A stretch of 64,000 nucleotides of DNA from Kordia sp965283645 (lineage in GTDB: Bacteria; Bacteroidota; Bacteroidia; Flavobacteriales; Flavobacteriaceae): contig NZ_CBDIPG010000001.1 in assembly GCF_965283645.1 (NCBI RefSeq), positions 1,984,001 through 2,048,000 of the forward strand, in the 5' to 3' direction. Below, in pieces: positions 1-8,474 of the stretch (position 1 is its first letter; each line of letters begins with the position of its first letter). The notes beneath the pieces were generated by a model. It did no database searches. It was not told the origin of the DNA and saw nothing but the letters and a program-made list of their open reading frames with translations. A program made the position numbers and the translations under genes.

Positions 1-104
1 ACTATTGCAATAATCACATCAAAATTCCCAATCAACACAAATAAAGAATTTATTTTTTGCGATAATCACAAAAATAAAGTTCAATCTGATTCAATTCAGC
101 ATAG

Positions 105-137
105 TTTTGTCACTCAGACAATAATGGTTTAATTTTG
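105..137 (+). promoter_or_regulatory. Bacteroidetes-type promoter of queE
   Basis: A TTTTG at 105-109 and a TAATTTTG at 130-137 are 20 bases apart and match the Bacteroidetes TTG-N20-TAnnTTTG consensus. Transcription would begin near 141-145, on top of the first in-frame ATG at 139. The ATG at 160 is therefore the better start for the downstream gene. Confidence 0.65.
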
Positions 138-159
138 CATGCTACTTTTTAAAATAGTT

Positions 160-921
160 ATGACGAAACTGAAAATTGCAAATCTTGACGGAAAGCCCGA
201 AATTTTTCATTCCATACAAGGAGAAGGAAAAAATATTGGGCAACCAAGTGTGTTTATTCGAACATCACTTTGCAATTTGCATTGTATTTGGTGCGATACC
301 GATTATACGTGGAATTGGGAAAAAACACGTTTTGCACATGTAAAAGACGCTGATCCTATGTATAAAAAGTATAAGATGGATGAAATGATTATTTCGCTTA
401 CGCTGGAAGAAATATATGCCGAAGTTTTGACCAGTGGTTGTAAAAATATTGTATTAACTGGTGGCGAACCGATGATGCAACTGGAAGAATTATCAAGTTT
501 GATGAACTATTTCAATACGAAAGCGGATGATTATTTCTTTGAGATTGAAACCAACGGAACCTTATTACCCGATGCAACTTTTGAATCATTGATACATCAA
601 TATAATGTATCGCCAAAGTTGGCAAACTCAAACAATCCTAAAAAATTACGTGAAAAAGCGGAAGCCTACAATTACTTTTCTACGAATGAAAAAGCTGTTT
701 TTAAGTTTGTAATTGCATCTGAGGACGATCTCACGGAAGTGTTGGCTATTTGTAAAACTTACAACATTCCATACCAAAAAGTATATTTAATGCCCGAAGG
801 AACCAATCCGGAAGCATTGCAAAAAAAGCAACAATGGTTGATTGAAATTTGCAAAAAGTATCAATTTAACTACACAGATCGTTTGCACGTACATATTTAT
901 GGTGATAAAAGAGGCGTGTAA
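160..921 (+). CDS. queE: 7-carboxy-7-deazaguanine synthase QueE
   Basis: Radical SAM enzyme that converts 6-carboxytetrahydropterin to 7-carboxy-7-deazaguanine in queuosine/preQ0 synthesis. The 4Fe-4S motif CNLHCIWC (Cys38, 42, 45 from this start) has the C-x3-C-x2-C spacing. It follows the QueE N-terminal substrate region FHSIQGEG, and TGGEP at about residue 102 is the SAM-binding loop. The length (253 aa) suits the larger QueE subfamily. The start at 160 is chosen because the likely transcription start lies close to the ATG at 139. No other queuosine gene is in view. The family assignment is secure. Confidence 0.93.
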   Translation: MTKLKIANLDGKPEIFHSIQGEGKNIGQPSVFIRTSLCNLHCIWCDTDYTWNWEKTRFAHVKDADPMYKKYKMDEMIISLTLEEIYAEVLTSGCKNIVLTGGEPMMQLEELSSLMNYFNTKADDYFFEIETNGTLLPDATFESLIHQYNVSPKLANSNNPKKLREKAEAYNYFSTNEKAVFKFVIASEDDLTEVLAICKTYNIPYQKVYLMPEGTNPEALQKKQQWLIEICKKYQFNYTDRLHVHIYGDKRGV

Positions 922-1056
922 TTCATTAATTATGAATTATTTACACTTTTATGTAAACTTTATTTTAAATAATTTGTAAACTTCTGTAACATTTTAACGA
1001 CTTCATACGTATAACTAAGAGCGTAAGCATAATGATTAAAATCCCAAGCAGATTAC

Positions 1057-1920
1057 ATGAGACAACTTAAAATTACCAAGCAGGTTACCAACAGGGAAAC
1101 CGCGTCCTTAGACAAATATCTTCAAGAAATCGGTAAAGTTGACCTTATTACAGCAGACGAGGAAGTAGAATTAGCACAAAGAATTAAGGCTGGAGATCAA
1201 ATAGCTCTAGAAAAATTAACAAAAGCTAACCTTCGTTTCGTAGTATCGGTTGCAAAGCAGTATCAAAATCAAGGATTAACACTTCCTGATTTGATTAATG
1301 AAGGGAATTTGGGTCTTATTAAAGCCGCGCAACGTTTTGATGAAACACGTGGTTTTAAATTTATTTCGTATGCTGTATGGTGGATTAGACAATCTATCCT
1401 TCAAGCATTAGCTGAACAATCGCGTATTGTTCGTTTACCATTAAACAAAATTGGTTCTATTAACAAAATTAATAAAACCTTTGCATATTTAGAACAAAGT
1501 CATGAACGTATTCCTTCTGCAGAAGAAATTGCAAAAGAATTAGACATGACAGTGAATGATGTAAAAGAATCGATGAAGAATTCTGGAAGACACGTATCAA
1601 TGGATGCGCCACTTGTAGAAGGAGAAGATTCTAACTTATATGACGTATTAAATTCTGGTGAATCGCCAAATCCTGATAAAGAATTATTACATGAGTCTTT
1701 AAAAACAGAGATTGAGCGTGCATTAGAAACCTTAACACCAAGAGAAGCAGACGTTATTCGTTTGTATTTCGGACTAGGAAACCAACATCCAATGACATTG
1801 GAAGAAATTGGTGAAACGTTCGACTTAACTCGTGAGCGTGTACGTCAAATTAAAGAAAAAGCGATTCGTCGTTTAAAACACACTTCACGTAGTAAAATAT
1901 TAAAAACATATTTAGGATAA
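1057..1920 (+). CDS. rpoD: Primary RNA polymerase sigma factor (RpoD/SigA)
   Basis: The housekeeping sigma-70 factor of Bacteroidetes, 287 aa, lacking the long region 1.1 of proteobacterial RpoD. Region 1.2 (residues ~15-50) is followed by region 2, with the NLRFVVSVAKQYQ and DLINEGNLGLIKAAQRFD stretches and the YAVWWIRQSI -10 recognition helix. Region 3 comes next, and region 4 ends in a helix-turn-helix around LTRERVRQIKEKAIRRLK that contacts the -35/-33 element. It is monocistronic: a strong hairpin terminator follows within 100 bp. The identification rests on near-complete match to the known family pattern. Confidence 0.96.
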   Translation: MRQLKITKQVTNRETASLDKYLQEIGKVDLITADEEVELAQRIKAGDQIALEKLTKANLRFVVSVAKQYQNQGLTLPDLINEGNLGLIKAAQRFDETRGFKFISYAVWWIRQSILQALAEQSRIVRLPLNKIGSINKINKTFAYLEQSHERIPSAEEIAKELDMTVNDVKESMKNSGRHVSMDAPLVEGEDSNLYDVLNSGESPNPDKELLHESLKTEIERALETLTPREADVIRLYFGLGNQHPMTLEEIGETFDLTRERVRQIKEKAIRRLKHTSRSKILKTYLG

Positions 1921-1985
1921 TCTCCTAAAACCGCACAGCAGTTTAGTTTTTATAACATAACTGTTCGTTTTTTGATTGATGAATG

Positions 1986-2014
1986 ACGCTCTCGCATTGC
2001 GAGAGCGTTTATTT
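1986..2014 (+). terminator. rpoD terminator
   Basis: A perfect inverted repeat ACGCTCTCGCA / TGCGAGAGCGT (arms 1986-1996 and 1998-2008) is followed by a T-rich tract TTTATTTTAT. It lies 65 bp after the rpoD stop codon. Confidence 0.9.
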
Positions 2015-2027
2015 TATACTACTTTTG
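1997..2027 (+). promoter_or_regulatory. Promoter of rpe, overlapping the rpoD terminator
   Basis: TACTTTTG at 2020-2027 matches the -7 consensus TAnnTTTG. TTG at 1997-1999 sits 20 bases upstream, in the loop/apex of the rpoD terminator hairpin. The predicted start (~2031-2034) leaves a leader of about 30 bases before the rpe ATG. Confidence 0.6.
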
Positions 2028-2061
2028 TCGGCAAACAACAACACACAACAAATTATAGATT

Positions 2062-2721
2062 ATGTCTACAAAACGAATTGCGCCTTCTATCCTAGCCGCA
2101 GATTTTGCCAACTTACAACGTGATATTGAAATGGTAAACCAAAGTGAAGCAGATTGGTTTCACATTGATATTATGGACGGCGTTTTTGTTCCGAATATTT
2201 CTTTTGGAATGCCCGTTTTAAAAGCCATTAGCAAACATGCTACCAAAACGATTGATGTTCATTTAATGATTGTTGATCCTGATCGTTATATTCAAACATT
2301 TGCAGATTTAGGTGCGAATGTACTAACGGTTCATTATGAAGCGTGTACACATTTACACAGAACGTTACAAGCTATCAAAGCTGCAGGAATGAAAGCTGGA
2401 GTTGCCTTGAATCCGCATACAAATGTAAATCTCTTAGAAGATGTTATTAACGATATTGATTTAGTTTGTATTATGAGTGTGAATCCTGGTTTTGGCGGAC
2501 AATCATTTATTGAGAATACTTATGATAAAGTTAAAAAGTTAAAAGCGTTAATTACTGAAAAAGGTACTTCAACTGAAATTGAAATTGATGGTGGTGTAAA
2601 TGACAAAAATGCAAAAGCATTGGTTGATGCTGGCGCGGATGTTTTAGTTGCAGGAAGCTTTGTTTTCAAATCTGAAAACCCTACACAAACTATTCAAAAT
2701 TTAAAGAAAATTGTTTCTTAA
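2062..2721 (+). CDS. rpe: Ribulose-phosphate 3-epimerase
   Basis: Interconverts ribulose 5-phosphate and xylulose 5-phosphate in the pentose phosphate pathway. The 219-aa length and TIM-barrel signature motifs are all present: APSILAADFANL at the N-terminus, HIDIMDG (metal-binding His and Asp), DVHLMI, the VNPGFGGQSF loop and the EIDGGV catalytic Asp region near residue 174. It is flanked by its own promoter and terminator, so it is probably monocistronic. Nothing is unusual. Confidence 0.97.
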   Translation: MSTKRIAPSILAADFANLQRDIEMVNQSEADWFHIDIMDGVFVPNISFGMPVLKAISKHATKTIDVHLMIVDPDRYIQTFADLGANVLTVHYEACTHLHRTLQAIKAAGMKAGVALNPHTNVNLLEDVINDIDLVCIMSVNPGFGGQSFIENTYDKVKKLKALITEKGTSTEIEIDGGVNDKNAKALVDAGADVLVAGSFVFKSENPTQTIQNLKKIVS

Positions 2722-2746
2722 AAAGTTTCAATTCATTCAAAAATAT

Positions 2747-2780
2747 AAAGGTAGTATTTAAAAAAATACTGCCTTTTTTT
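2747..2780 (+). terminator. rpe terminator
   Basis: The arms AAAGGTAGTATTT (2747-2759) and AAATACTGCCTTT (2764-2776) pair with one G-T wobble and are followed by a run of T to 2780, 26 bp after the rpe stop. Confidence 0.88.
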
Positions 2781-2871
2781 ATGCTTTCATTCTATTGAAA
2801 TGATCTTATTTTTTCTACTTACTTCATAGTGATTCGCTTTTCTTAACAATTTTTTAATAAATCTCAAGACT

Positions 2872-3042
2872 TAAATTCATGAATTTAGTGTGCGTTTTCA
2901 CGGAAAACGCACCTCCTTTTTTCGAATTCTACGTTTTTTGGACAAAAACACAAAAATAGATTCAATTAACTAAATATCAAATAGTTATATAAAAAACTAG
3001 GTTTCTACTTTCCGTGAATGTAGAATGCTAATTCATGAATTA
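2872..3042. repeat. Pair of AATTCATGAATT palindromes
   Basis: TAAATTCATGAATTTA at 2872-2887 (16-bp perfect palindrome) and TAATTCATGAATTA at 3029-3042 (14-bp perfect palindrome) share a 12-bp core and are 156 bp apart centre to centre. They lie in the upstream region of the kinase gene at 3154. Dyad symmetry and duplication suggest a dimeric regulator's operator, but no regulator gene is adjacent. Confidence 0.4.
2890..2920 (+). terminator. Orphan terminator-like hairpin
   Basis: The arms GTGCGTTTTC (2890-2899) and GAAAACGCAC (2903-2912) are perfectly complementary with a 3-base loop. CTCC and then six T residues follow. No gene ends within 110 bp upstream other than rpe, which has its own terminator. 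Confidence 0.5.
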
Positions 3043-3153
3043 AGACTACTTGTAGTTGCCTACAGCCTGTAACAACACTACATTTACATATACCCATTAA
3101 GCAGTCAACCAAACCAAGTAATAGGATTTTTTAACTCTTAAATTTATTCGCTT

Positions 3154-3810
3154 ATGTCTACACACGAATTAGCATTAAAATACGATCTTCTGAATTCACA
3201 GATGAATCCGCATTTTATAAATAATGCTATTCAGAGTATCTGCAACTCTATCACAAAAGGCAATGTTGCACAGTCTATTAATTGGCTTAATAGACTTTCA
3301 CATTTGTATCGTTTGGTTCAAAAATCGACCAAAACAAAATTGATCACTTTACAAGAAGAAGTTGAAATCTCGAAACTCTACATTGAGTTGCAAAAAGATT
3401 TGTTTGATCATGGTTTTTTGTATTCTATAAAAATCAATAACGTATTAAAAGACGAGTTGCAATACACAAAAGTTCCACCATTAATTTTACAACCATTAAT
3501 TGAAAATGCAATTTTACATGGTTTAAAAAGTAAAAAGAAAACAGGAACAGGAGAATTGAACATCACAATTGATGTGGAAGACGAAATGCTATACATTTGT
3601 ATTACTGATAATGGAGAAGGCATTTCTGAAGTGAAAAAAGATGCTTATGAAGCTTCTGGAATTTCTCTTGAAAACATTAATGAACGATTGAAAATTATTA
3701 ACGGAGACGTTTGCGAAAAAGAGCTTTTAAAAGTTCAAAACATCACAAATGATACAGGAATGACACTTGGAACGAAAAGTTGTCTTAGAATACCGCTAAT
3801 TCAGCTTTAG
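3154..3810 (+). CDS. Cytosolic LytS/YehU-type histidine kinase core
   Basis: A 218-aa protein consisting only of the His_kinase (PF06580) and HATPase core. The phosphoacceptor motif QMNPHFINNAI (His20) lies at the very N-terminus. The N-box PPLILQPLIENAILHG is near residue 110 and the G-box DNGEGI near 155. There are no membrane segments or sensor domain, and no response regulator is adjacent, so input and partner are unknown. LytS-type kinases normally pair with LytTR regulators. The only such regulator in this window (at 32.5 kb) already has its own kinase. The gene overlaps the convergent MtfA gene at the stop codons. Confidence 0.8.
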   Translation: MSTHELALKYDLLNSQMNPHFINNAIQSICNSITKGNVAQSINWLNRLSHLYRLVQKSTKTKLITLQEEVEISKLYIELQKDLFDHGFLYSIKINNVLKDELQYTKVPPLILQPLIENAILHGLKSKKKTGTGELNITIDVEDEMLYICITDNGEGISEVKKDAYEASGISLENINERLKIINGDVCEKELLKVQNITNDTGMTLGTKSCLRIPLIQL

Positions 3811-4559
3811 AAGTGTGCAACATTCATGTTCAACATTATTTTAACACGATTATATATGTTTGGTAGTTTTGCACGGAACTCTTCGGGAGTTTCGAAAAAA
3901 TGTTCTACCAATACCGATAAAAACTCATATTGATTTTCAAATGCATAATCACGTAAATAGTCCATTTCAATCAATCGTTTCTGCGCTTGTTTATTCTTCA
4001 ACGAAAGTAATAATAGTTTGTAATGTTTTAAAAAATGTGACGCACTATAACTTTTTTCGGTAAGAAAACTAAAATGAACTGCATGTGTAAGTTCATGAAT
4101 TCCTAAATTAAGATTGTCATCTTCAATTTTAATTCCTTCCTCAAAATCTTCCCAAGAAAATACAATTGTTTTGTACTTTGGATTTGCTTCTCCTTTGTGA
4201 TATTGCTGTGTTACATTAGAAAAATAATCTTCTGGATACACTAAAATCGTTTCAAATTTAGAAAGTAAATACCGATCAAACCCAAAAGTAATCATAATTG
4301 CTGTTGCCGAAATTAACAATTGCATACGTTCAGTAACGTATAACTTTTCGCGTCCAACAAATGTGTGATACGCTATAAAACGCAATACTCTATGTTCAAA
4401 AACACATTGTTCTTTTGACGTTAATTTAGTGTAAAAAGAAAAATCTTTAACAAGAATTGCGCGTTGATTTTCTGTTAGTTTTTTCGGAAACAACACAAAA
4501 CGATACAACGTTGTGCTTTTATATAAGAAACCTTTGATTAAGTGTGCAAGCAATAGCAA
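3807..4559 (-). CDS. MtfA-like zinc metallopeptidase
   Basis: The central motif HELTHAVH (about residues 155-162) has the HExxH zinc site. The downstream YEFLSVLVEHFFETP carries the third-ligand region typical of MtfA (DUF980/PF06167). The hydrophobic N-terminus (LLLAHLIKGFLY) may anchor it to the membrane, as in other flavobacterial members. No ATG precedes the conserved part: the only in-frame starts are TTG at 4559 or 4553, with a stop four codons upstream of 4559. The start is therefore either a rare TTG or the N-terminus has been altered. It is convergent with the kinase gene, with the two stop codons overlapping. The physiological substrate is not predictable. Confidence 0.75.
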   Translation of the reverse strand: MLLLAHLIKGFLYKSTTLYRFVLFPKKLTENQRAILVKDFSFYTKLTSKEQCVFEHRVLRFIAYHTFVGREKLYVTERMQLLISATAIMITFGFDRYLLSKFETILVYPEDYFSNVTQQYHKGEANPKYKTIVFSWEDFEEGIKIEDDNLNLGIHELTHAVHFSFLTEKSYSASHFLKHYKLLLLSLKNKQAQKRLIEMDYLRDYAFENQYEFLSVLVEHFFETPEEFRAKLPNIYNRVKIMLNMNVAHF

Positions 4560-4755
4560 TAGTTTGAATTAGTAGCGAAGTAGTATACTTCAACAAATGG
4601 TTTGTAAAATTATCGATTTTAGCTAAAATAATTATTCTTGCGTACAAAACGTAAAATACTTTCATTAATTACAAATAGAATAAGGTTTAAAAAAAATTAA
4701 ACTTCAAAATACTATACTAAGTTGAACAATCGTTATAAATAAAACCGAAAATACC

Positions 4756-5274
4756 ATGCAAACCAATACTGTACTTATATTTTTCCTCTTTCTTGTGTAT
4801 AGTATAAGTAGTTTTAGTCAAGATCATCGCGCTTATAATATGTACACTTCTACCAATATCGAAGCAGGATATTCGTATAATTTTGGCAAACCAAACAATC
4901 GTAACTTTCACTTTCTTTCTGTCGGAATTAATAAAACTACGTATGGTGGAAGACATGGCGGTGGTTTTGCATACGGAATTGGAACTGATGTAGGAATCAA
5001 CACAAAAAATGTTACTATTGGCCCAAAAATTAATGCTTTTTTATACTATCAATTCATTGTCATAGGCTCAGAAATAGTAACCTATACCAATTTTAAAAAT
5101 GCAAGCATTCGGTACATTCCAATTATTGGAATTGGTGGTGAAAAATTTAAACTAACATTTAATCCGCATATAGTTTTAGCTAATAAAAACTTTGAATCTG
5201 TAAATAAAGGAACTGTACAACTTACGGTTAACTTTTCATTAGATCGAAAACAAAGAAAACACACTCTAAAATAG
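4756..5274 (+). CDS. Secreted small beta-rich protein, unknown function
   Basis: 172 aa. The N-terminal hydrophobic stretch ending in SSFSQ looks like a type I signal peptide (residues 1-22). The remainder alternates polar and hydrophobic residues with many Gly/Tyr/Phe (GYSYNFG, GGGFAYGIGTDVGIN, VQLTVNFSLD), as in small outer-membrane beta-barrels with about eight strands. No known family was recognised. It stands alone, divergent from the MtfA gene. Confidence 0.6.
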   Translation: MQTNTVLIFFLFLVYSISSFSQDHRAYNMYTSTNIEAGYSYNFGKPNNRNFHFLSVGINKTTYGGRHGGGFAYGIGTDVGINTKNVTIGPKINAFLYYQFIVIGSEIVTYTNFKNASIRYIPIIGIGGEKFKLTFNPHIVLANKNFESVNKGTVQLTVNFSLDRKQRKHTLK

Positions 5275-5391
5275 TAAGGTTTTTACAAAAATTAGACTAA
5301 AGTAAGAAGTACATTCATTGAAAAATGAAAAGCCTTTTTTGAGTGGAATTTTCTCAATAATTCCATACATTTATAAAATCAAAAAAAGACC

Positions 5392-6717
5392 ATGAAAATA
5401 CAATCAACTATTAAATACTTTCTATGTGCGTCTATATTCGCATTTGTAAGTTGTTCGGGAGACGATACTATAGTAACACCTACCAATCCTACAGCAAATC
5501 CTGATCCAGCTCCAGATCCAAATCCAATAGTGCTTGCGGATGAAGTAGAAATTTATGAAGCTGACAAAATTCATAACAATCTTACATTGGCAATTGTAAA
5601 TGGTGGAGACAATGCTTTTTTGATGGATAAAACTGGTGAAAAACTACACGAATTCAATTTCCCAAATCAATTAGGCAATGATTTTGAAATTTTACCAAAC
5701 GGAAAATTATTAGGAATCTTCAAAGATGAAAATGCTACCATTATCTTCGGTGGTTATGGAGGAATTGCACGTATCATGGATTTTGAAGGAAATATAGAAT
5801 GGGAATATTCACTCAGTACAACTAATTTTGTAATGCATCATGATGTAGAAATGTTACCAAATGGAAATGTATTAATACTTGTTTGGGAACGTATTACTGA
5901 AGCAACTGCCACAACACAAGGTTCAACAAATACTGGTGATATTTATCCAGAAAAATTAATAGAAATTAACCCAACAACAAACACAATTGTTTGGGAATGG
6001 AGAAGCTTTGATCACATCATTCATGACAGTGATGCAACGCTTCCAAATTATGGAGATATAAGTCAAAATCCACAAAAAATTGACATCAATTACAATGCGC
6101 AAGAAATAGCAAATGGCGATATCATGCATGCAAATGGTTTTGATTATGATGATGACAAAGATGTAATTTATTTAAGCGTAAATTACTATGATGAAGTTTG
6201 GGTTATTGATCACAGTACAACAACTGCCGAAGCCGCTACAAATACAGGTGGAAACTACGGAAAAGGTGGCGATTTAATATACCGCTTTGGAAATCCGTTA
6301 GCATATGACAACACGGTTGGAGAAGTTAGAAGTGATCGTAATCACTATCCAAATTTACTAGAAAATGGCGTTCCAGGTGAAGGAAACATGTTGGTTTACG
6401 TAAACGGATTGAATGCAAATGTTTCTAAAATATTAGAACTTGAAATGCCACAAAATTTTACGCTTACACCAGATGCTGATAACGAACCAAATTTGGTTTG
6501 GTCTTACGAAAATCCAGATTTATTTTCTAGTAAAATATCAGGCGCAGTTCGTTTAAATAATGGAAACACATTAATTTGTGAAGGTGATTTCGGGTTTTGG
6601 GAAATTACACCGCAAAAAGAAATTGCATGGCGTTACAATGGTGGCGACGGCGCAGGTTTTTGGAGATGCTACGATTACGAATCTGATGATGAAGCCATCA
6701 GCAGTTTAGGTTTGTAA
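5392..6717 (+). CDS. Arylsulfotransferase-like (ASST) beta-propeller lipoprotein
   Basis: 441 aa. The signal peptide ends in the lipobox FVSC (Cys22), so an outer- or inner-membrane lipoprotein is expected. A proline-rich linker (about residues 30-46) is followed by repeated blade motifs with the form LPNGNVLI / GNTLICEG, and HHDVEMLPNGN and WEWRSFDHIIHD, which are typical of ASST/PQQ-like propellers. ASST members transfer sulfuryl groups between phenolic donors and acceptors, with a catalytic His. The histidines in HHDV and DHIIHD are candidates, but I cannot confirm activity. It is monocistronic, with a strong terminator downstream. Confidence 0.72.
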   Translation: MKIQSTIKYFLCASIFAFVSCSGDDTIVTPTNPTANPDPAPDPNPIVLADEVEIYEADKIHNNLTLAIVNGGDNAFLMDKTGEKLHEFNFPNQLGNDFEILPNGKLLGIFKDENATIIFGGYGGIARIMDFEGNIEWEYSLSTTNFVMHHDVEMLPNGNVLILVWERITEATATTQGSTNTGDIYPEKLIEINPTTNTIVWEWRSFDHIIHDSDATLPNYGDISQNPQKIDINYNAQEIANGDIMHANGFDYDDDKDVIYLSVNYYDEVWVIDHSTTTAEAATNTGGNYGKGGDLIYRFGNPLAYDNTVGEVRSDRNHYPNLLENGVPGEGNMLVYVNGLNANVSKILELEMPQNFTLTPDADNEPNLVWSYENPDLFSSKISGAVRLNNGNTLICEGDFGFWEITPQKEIAWRYNGGDGAGFWRCYDYESDDEAISSLGL

Positions 6718-6753
6718 ATACAAGAATTACAATTCGAAAACGATTTAAAATAC

Positions 6754-6792
6754 AGCCTTCAATACTACTAAAATTGAAGGCTTTCTCTTTTT
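6754..6792 (+). terminator. Terminator of the ASST-like gene
   Basis: A 10-bp perfect stem, AGCCTTCAAT (6754-6763) with ATTGAAGGCT (6773-6782), is followed by TTCTCTTTTT. Confidence 0.88.
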
Positions 6793-6916
6793 ATAAACAT
6801 GCTGCGGTAAGGCGTAAATTTATATTTCAAAATTGTAGAAAAATAAACTTCATTTTGTGTAACATCATCATACTTTTTTACACTAACCATTAGTACCAAA
6901 GCTAAAAAAGAGACGT

Positions 6917-7930
6917 ATGATTAACACAACGCTATTCAACCGCAACTTGGTAAGATTCGGAGTTCCTATTGCATTGCTTGCAACGCTTATTCTTTTTGTA
7001 AAATCATCGTATTTTCAAGCAGATTCAACTGCGATAAGTTTAGGAATTACACTCGATTTATTACTTACGATTCCTTTTATTTACTTCTTATTAATTCGAA
7101 AAACAAACATTCCAAAAACGACAATTGTTCCCGTGATGATTCTTGGATTGCTTGTCGGAATGTACATTTTGCCTGAAAACAATCAACATTACTTACAACT
7201 ATTCAAAACATGGTTTCTCCCAATTATAGAAATTAGTATTGCTTCATTTGTGATTTATAAAGTTCGAAAAGCTATTCTATTTCATCGAACACAAAAAGAC
7301 ACTTCATTAGATTTTTTCACAGCATTGAAAAAGACCTGTGCTGAAATTTTACCAAAACCAGTTGTTGTCCCGTTTACAACTGAGATTGCCGTTTTTTACT
7401 ATGGATTCATCTATTGGAAACGTAGAAAATTAGCCAAAAACGAATTTAGTTATCACAAAGAAAGTGGTTCGGTAGCGTTATTTTTTGTATTGATTATGCT
7501 TATCGCGATAGAAATTACGCCAATTCATCACCTATTAGCAAAATGGAATATAATTGCCGCTTGGATTTTGACTATTGCAAGTATTTATTCTGGTTTTCAA
7601 GTATTTGGATATGCAAAATCATTAATGAAACGACCAATTGAAGTCACAAAAGATACATTGTTGTTACGCTACGGAATCATGCAAGAAGCTGAAATTCCAT
7701 TAAACGAAGTCAAAGAAATAAAGCTTTCTAAAAAATCATTTACAAAAGAAGACGGTATTGTTCGTTTTGCTTTATTGGGCGAATTGGAAAGTCATAATAT
7801 CATCATTGAAACACACACTGAACAAACACTTCACGGTTTATTTGGCATTAAAAAACCGTTTACAAAATTAGCGTTACATGTTGATAAACCTGCTACTTTT
7901 AAGAAATATGTAGAGAATACTAAATTGTAA
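6917..7930 (+). CDS. Polytopic membrane protein with cytosolic C-terminal domain
   Basis: 337 aa. About six hydrophobic segments can be seen (roughly residues 14-28, 42-60, 68-84, 96-114, 183-200 and 208-228). A soluble C-terminal domain from ~240 begins with PIEVTKDTLLLRYG and contains IPLNEVKEIKLS, which resembles a bacterial PH-like (YdbT/bPH) fold. No family was recognised with confidence. The neighbouring genes give no functional clue. Confidence 0.55.
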   Translation: MINTTLFNRNLVRFGVPIALLATLILFVKSSYFQADSTAISLGITLDLLLTIPFIYFLLIRKTNIPKTTIVPVMILGLLVGMYILPENNQHYLQLFKTWFLPIIEISIASFVIYKVRKAILFHRTQKDTSLDFFTALKKTCAEILPKPVVVPFTTEIAVFYYGFIYWKRRKLAKNEFSYHKESGSVALFFVLIMLIAIEITPIHHLLAKWNIIAAWILTIASIYSGFQVFGYAKSLMKRPIEVTKDTLLLRYGIMQEAEIPLNEVKEIKLSKKSFTKEDGIVRFALLGELESHNIIIETHTEQTLHGLFGIKKPFTKLALHVDKPATFKKYVENTKL

Positions 7931-7940
7931 TATGCACGTC

Positions 7941-8012
7941 AAACCGAACCTGATTCGGTTTCACAAAACAATAGACAATTAGCTTAGTGAGATTCTGAAT
8001 CAAGTTCAGAAT
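7941..8012. repeat. Intergenic double-hairpin repeat
   Basis: Two hairpins lie in tandem: AAACCGAA-CCTGA-TTCGGTTT (7941-7961) and ATTCTGAA-TCAAG-TTCAGAAT (7992-8012). Both loops carry a CTTGA/TCAAG-like core. This paired arrangement recalls intergenic repeats common in flavobacterial genomes (from memory). It separates two convergent genes and could act as a bidirectional terminator, although T-tracts are weak. Confidence 0.55.
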
Positions 8013-8040
8013 AACCTTTTAAATGTCACATCTTACATGA

Positions 8041-8457
8041 TTATTCTCCGACAGTTTCCCACATTTTGTCCGCATTCAAACGGAAACTACCAACAAAGTC
8101 AAAATTACATTGTGTTGGCGCAATAATAGATAAAAACGGTTGTTGATTCTTATCGCGATACAAATGATAAATTTCGCCAACAATAGGTTCAAAGTTAAAT
8201 TTTGCACTGTAGATTAAGTTGTTGTATTCAAACTTTTCCATCAACGCGTCATATTCCGCTTTGAGTTCATCATATTTCGCTTTGACTTGCTTGTTGACTT
8301 TATCAATACTTACATTTTTCCACGTAACTGTATCAGGTGTTGTAATTACAGGCGCGCCAACATTCGTTGCATATGGCATTAATGCCGCATTGTAGCTATT
8401 CGTTTCTTCGTCAAAAACGACGTTATCGGGTCTTTTATCTTCTTCTTGCTCTTGCAT
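8041..8457 (-). CDS. DUF2452 family protein
   Basis: 138 aa, soluble and acidic. The start KRPDNVVFDEETNSYNAALMPYA and the TNVGAPVI segment match DUF2452 as I remember it. The centre (residues ~50-75) is a predicted coiled helix rich in Lys/Glu. It is the last gene of the cryptochrome/photolyase operon, 17 bp after the photolyase stop. Its function is unknown, but the position suggests a link with light response or repair. Confidence 0.7.
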   Translation of the reverse strand: MQEQEEDKRPDNVVFDEETNSYNAALMPYATNVGAPVITTPDTVTWKNVSIDKVNKQVKAKYDELKAEYDALMEKFEYNNLIYSAKFNFEPIVGEIYHLYRDKNQQPFLSIIAPTQCNFDFVGSFRLNADKMWETVGE

Positions 8458-8474
8458 ATTTCTTTCTTTTTCTA

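Larger units (their letters stand above)
2781..3153. other. Gene-free stretch upstream of the LytS-like kinase
   Basis: I see no coding frame here. The stretch holds two near-identical palindromes centred on AATTCATGAATT, a perfect 10-bp hairpin with a following T-tract, and A/T-rich DNA. The hairpin lies more than 100 bp after the rpe terminator, so it may end a short untranslated transcript or lie in the leader of the kinase mRNA. Confidence 0.5.
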
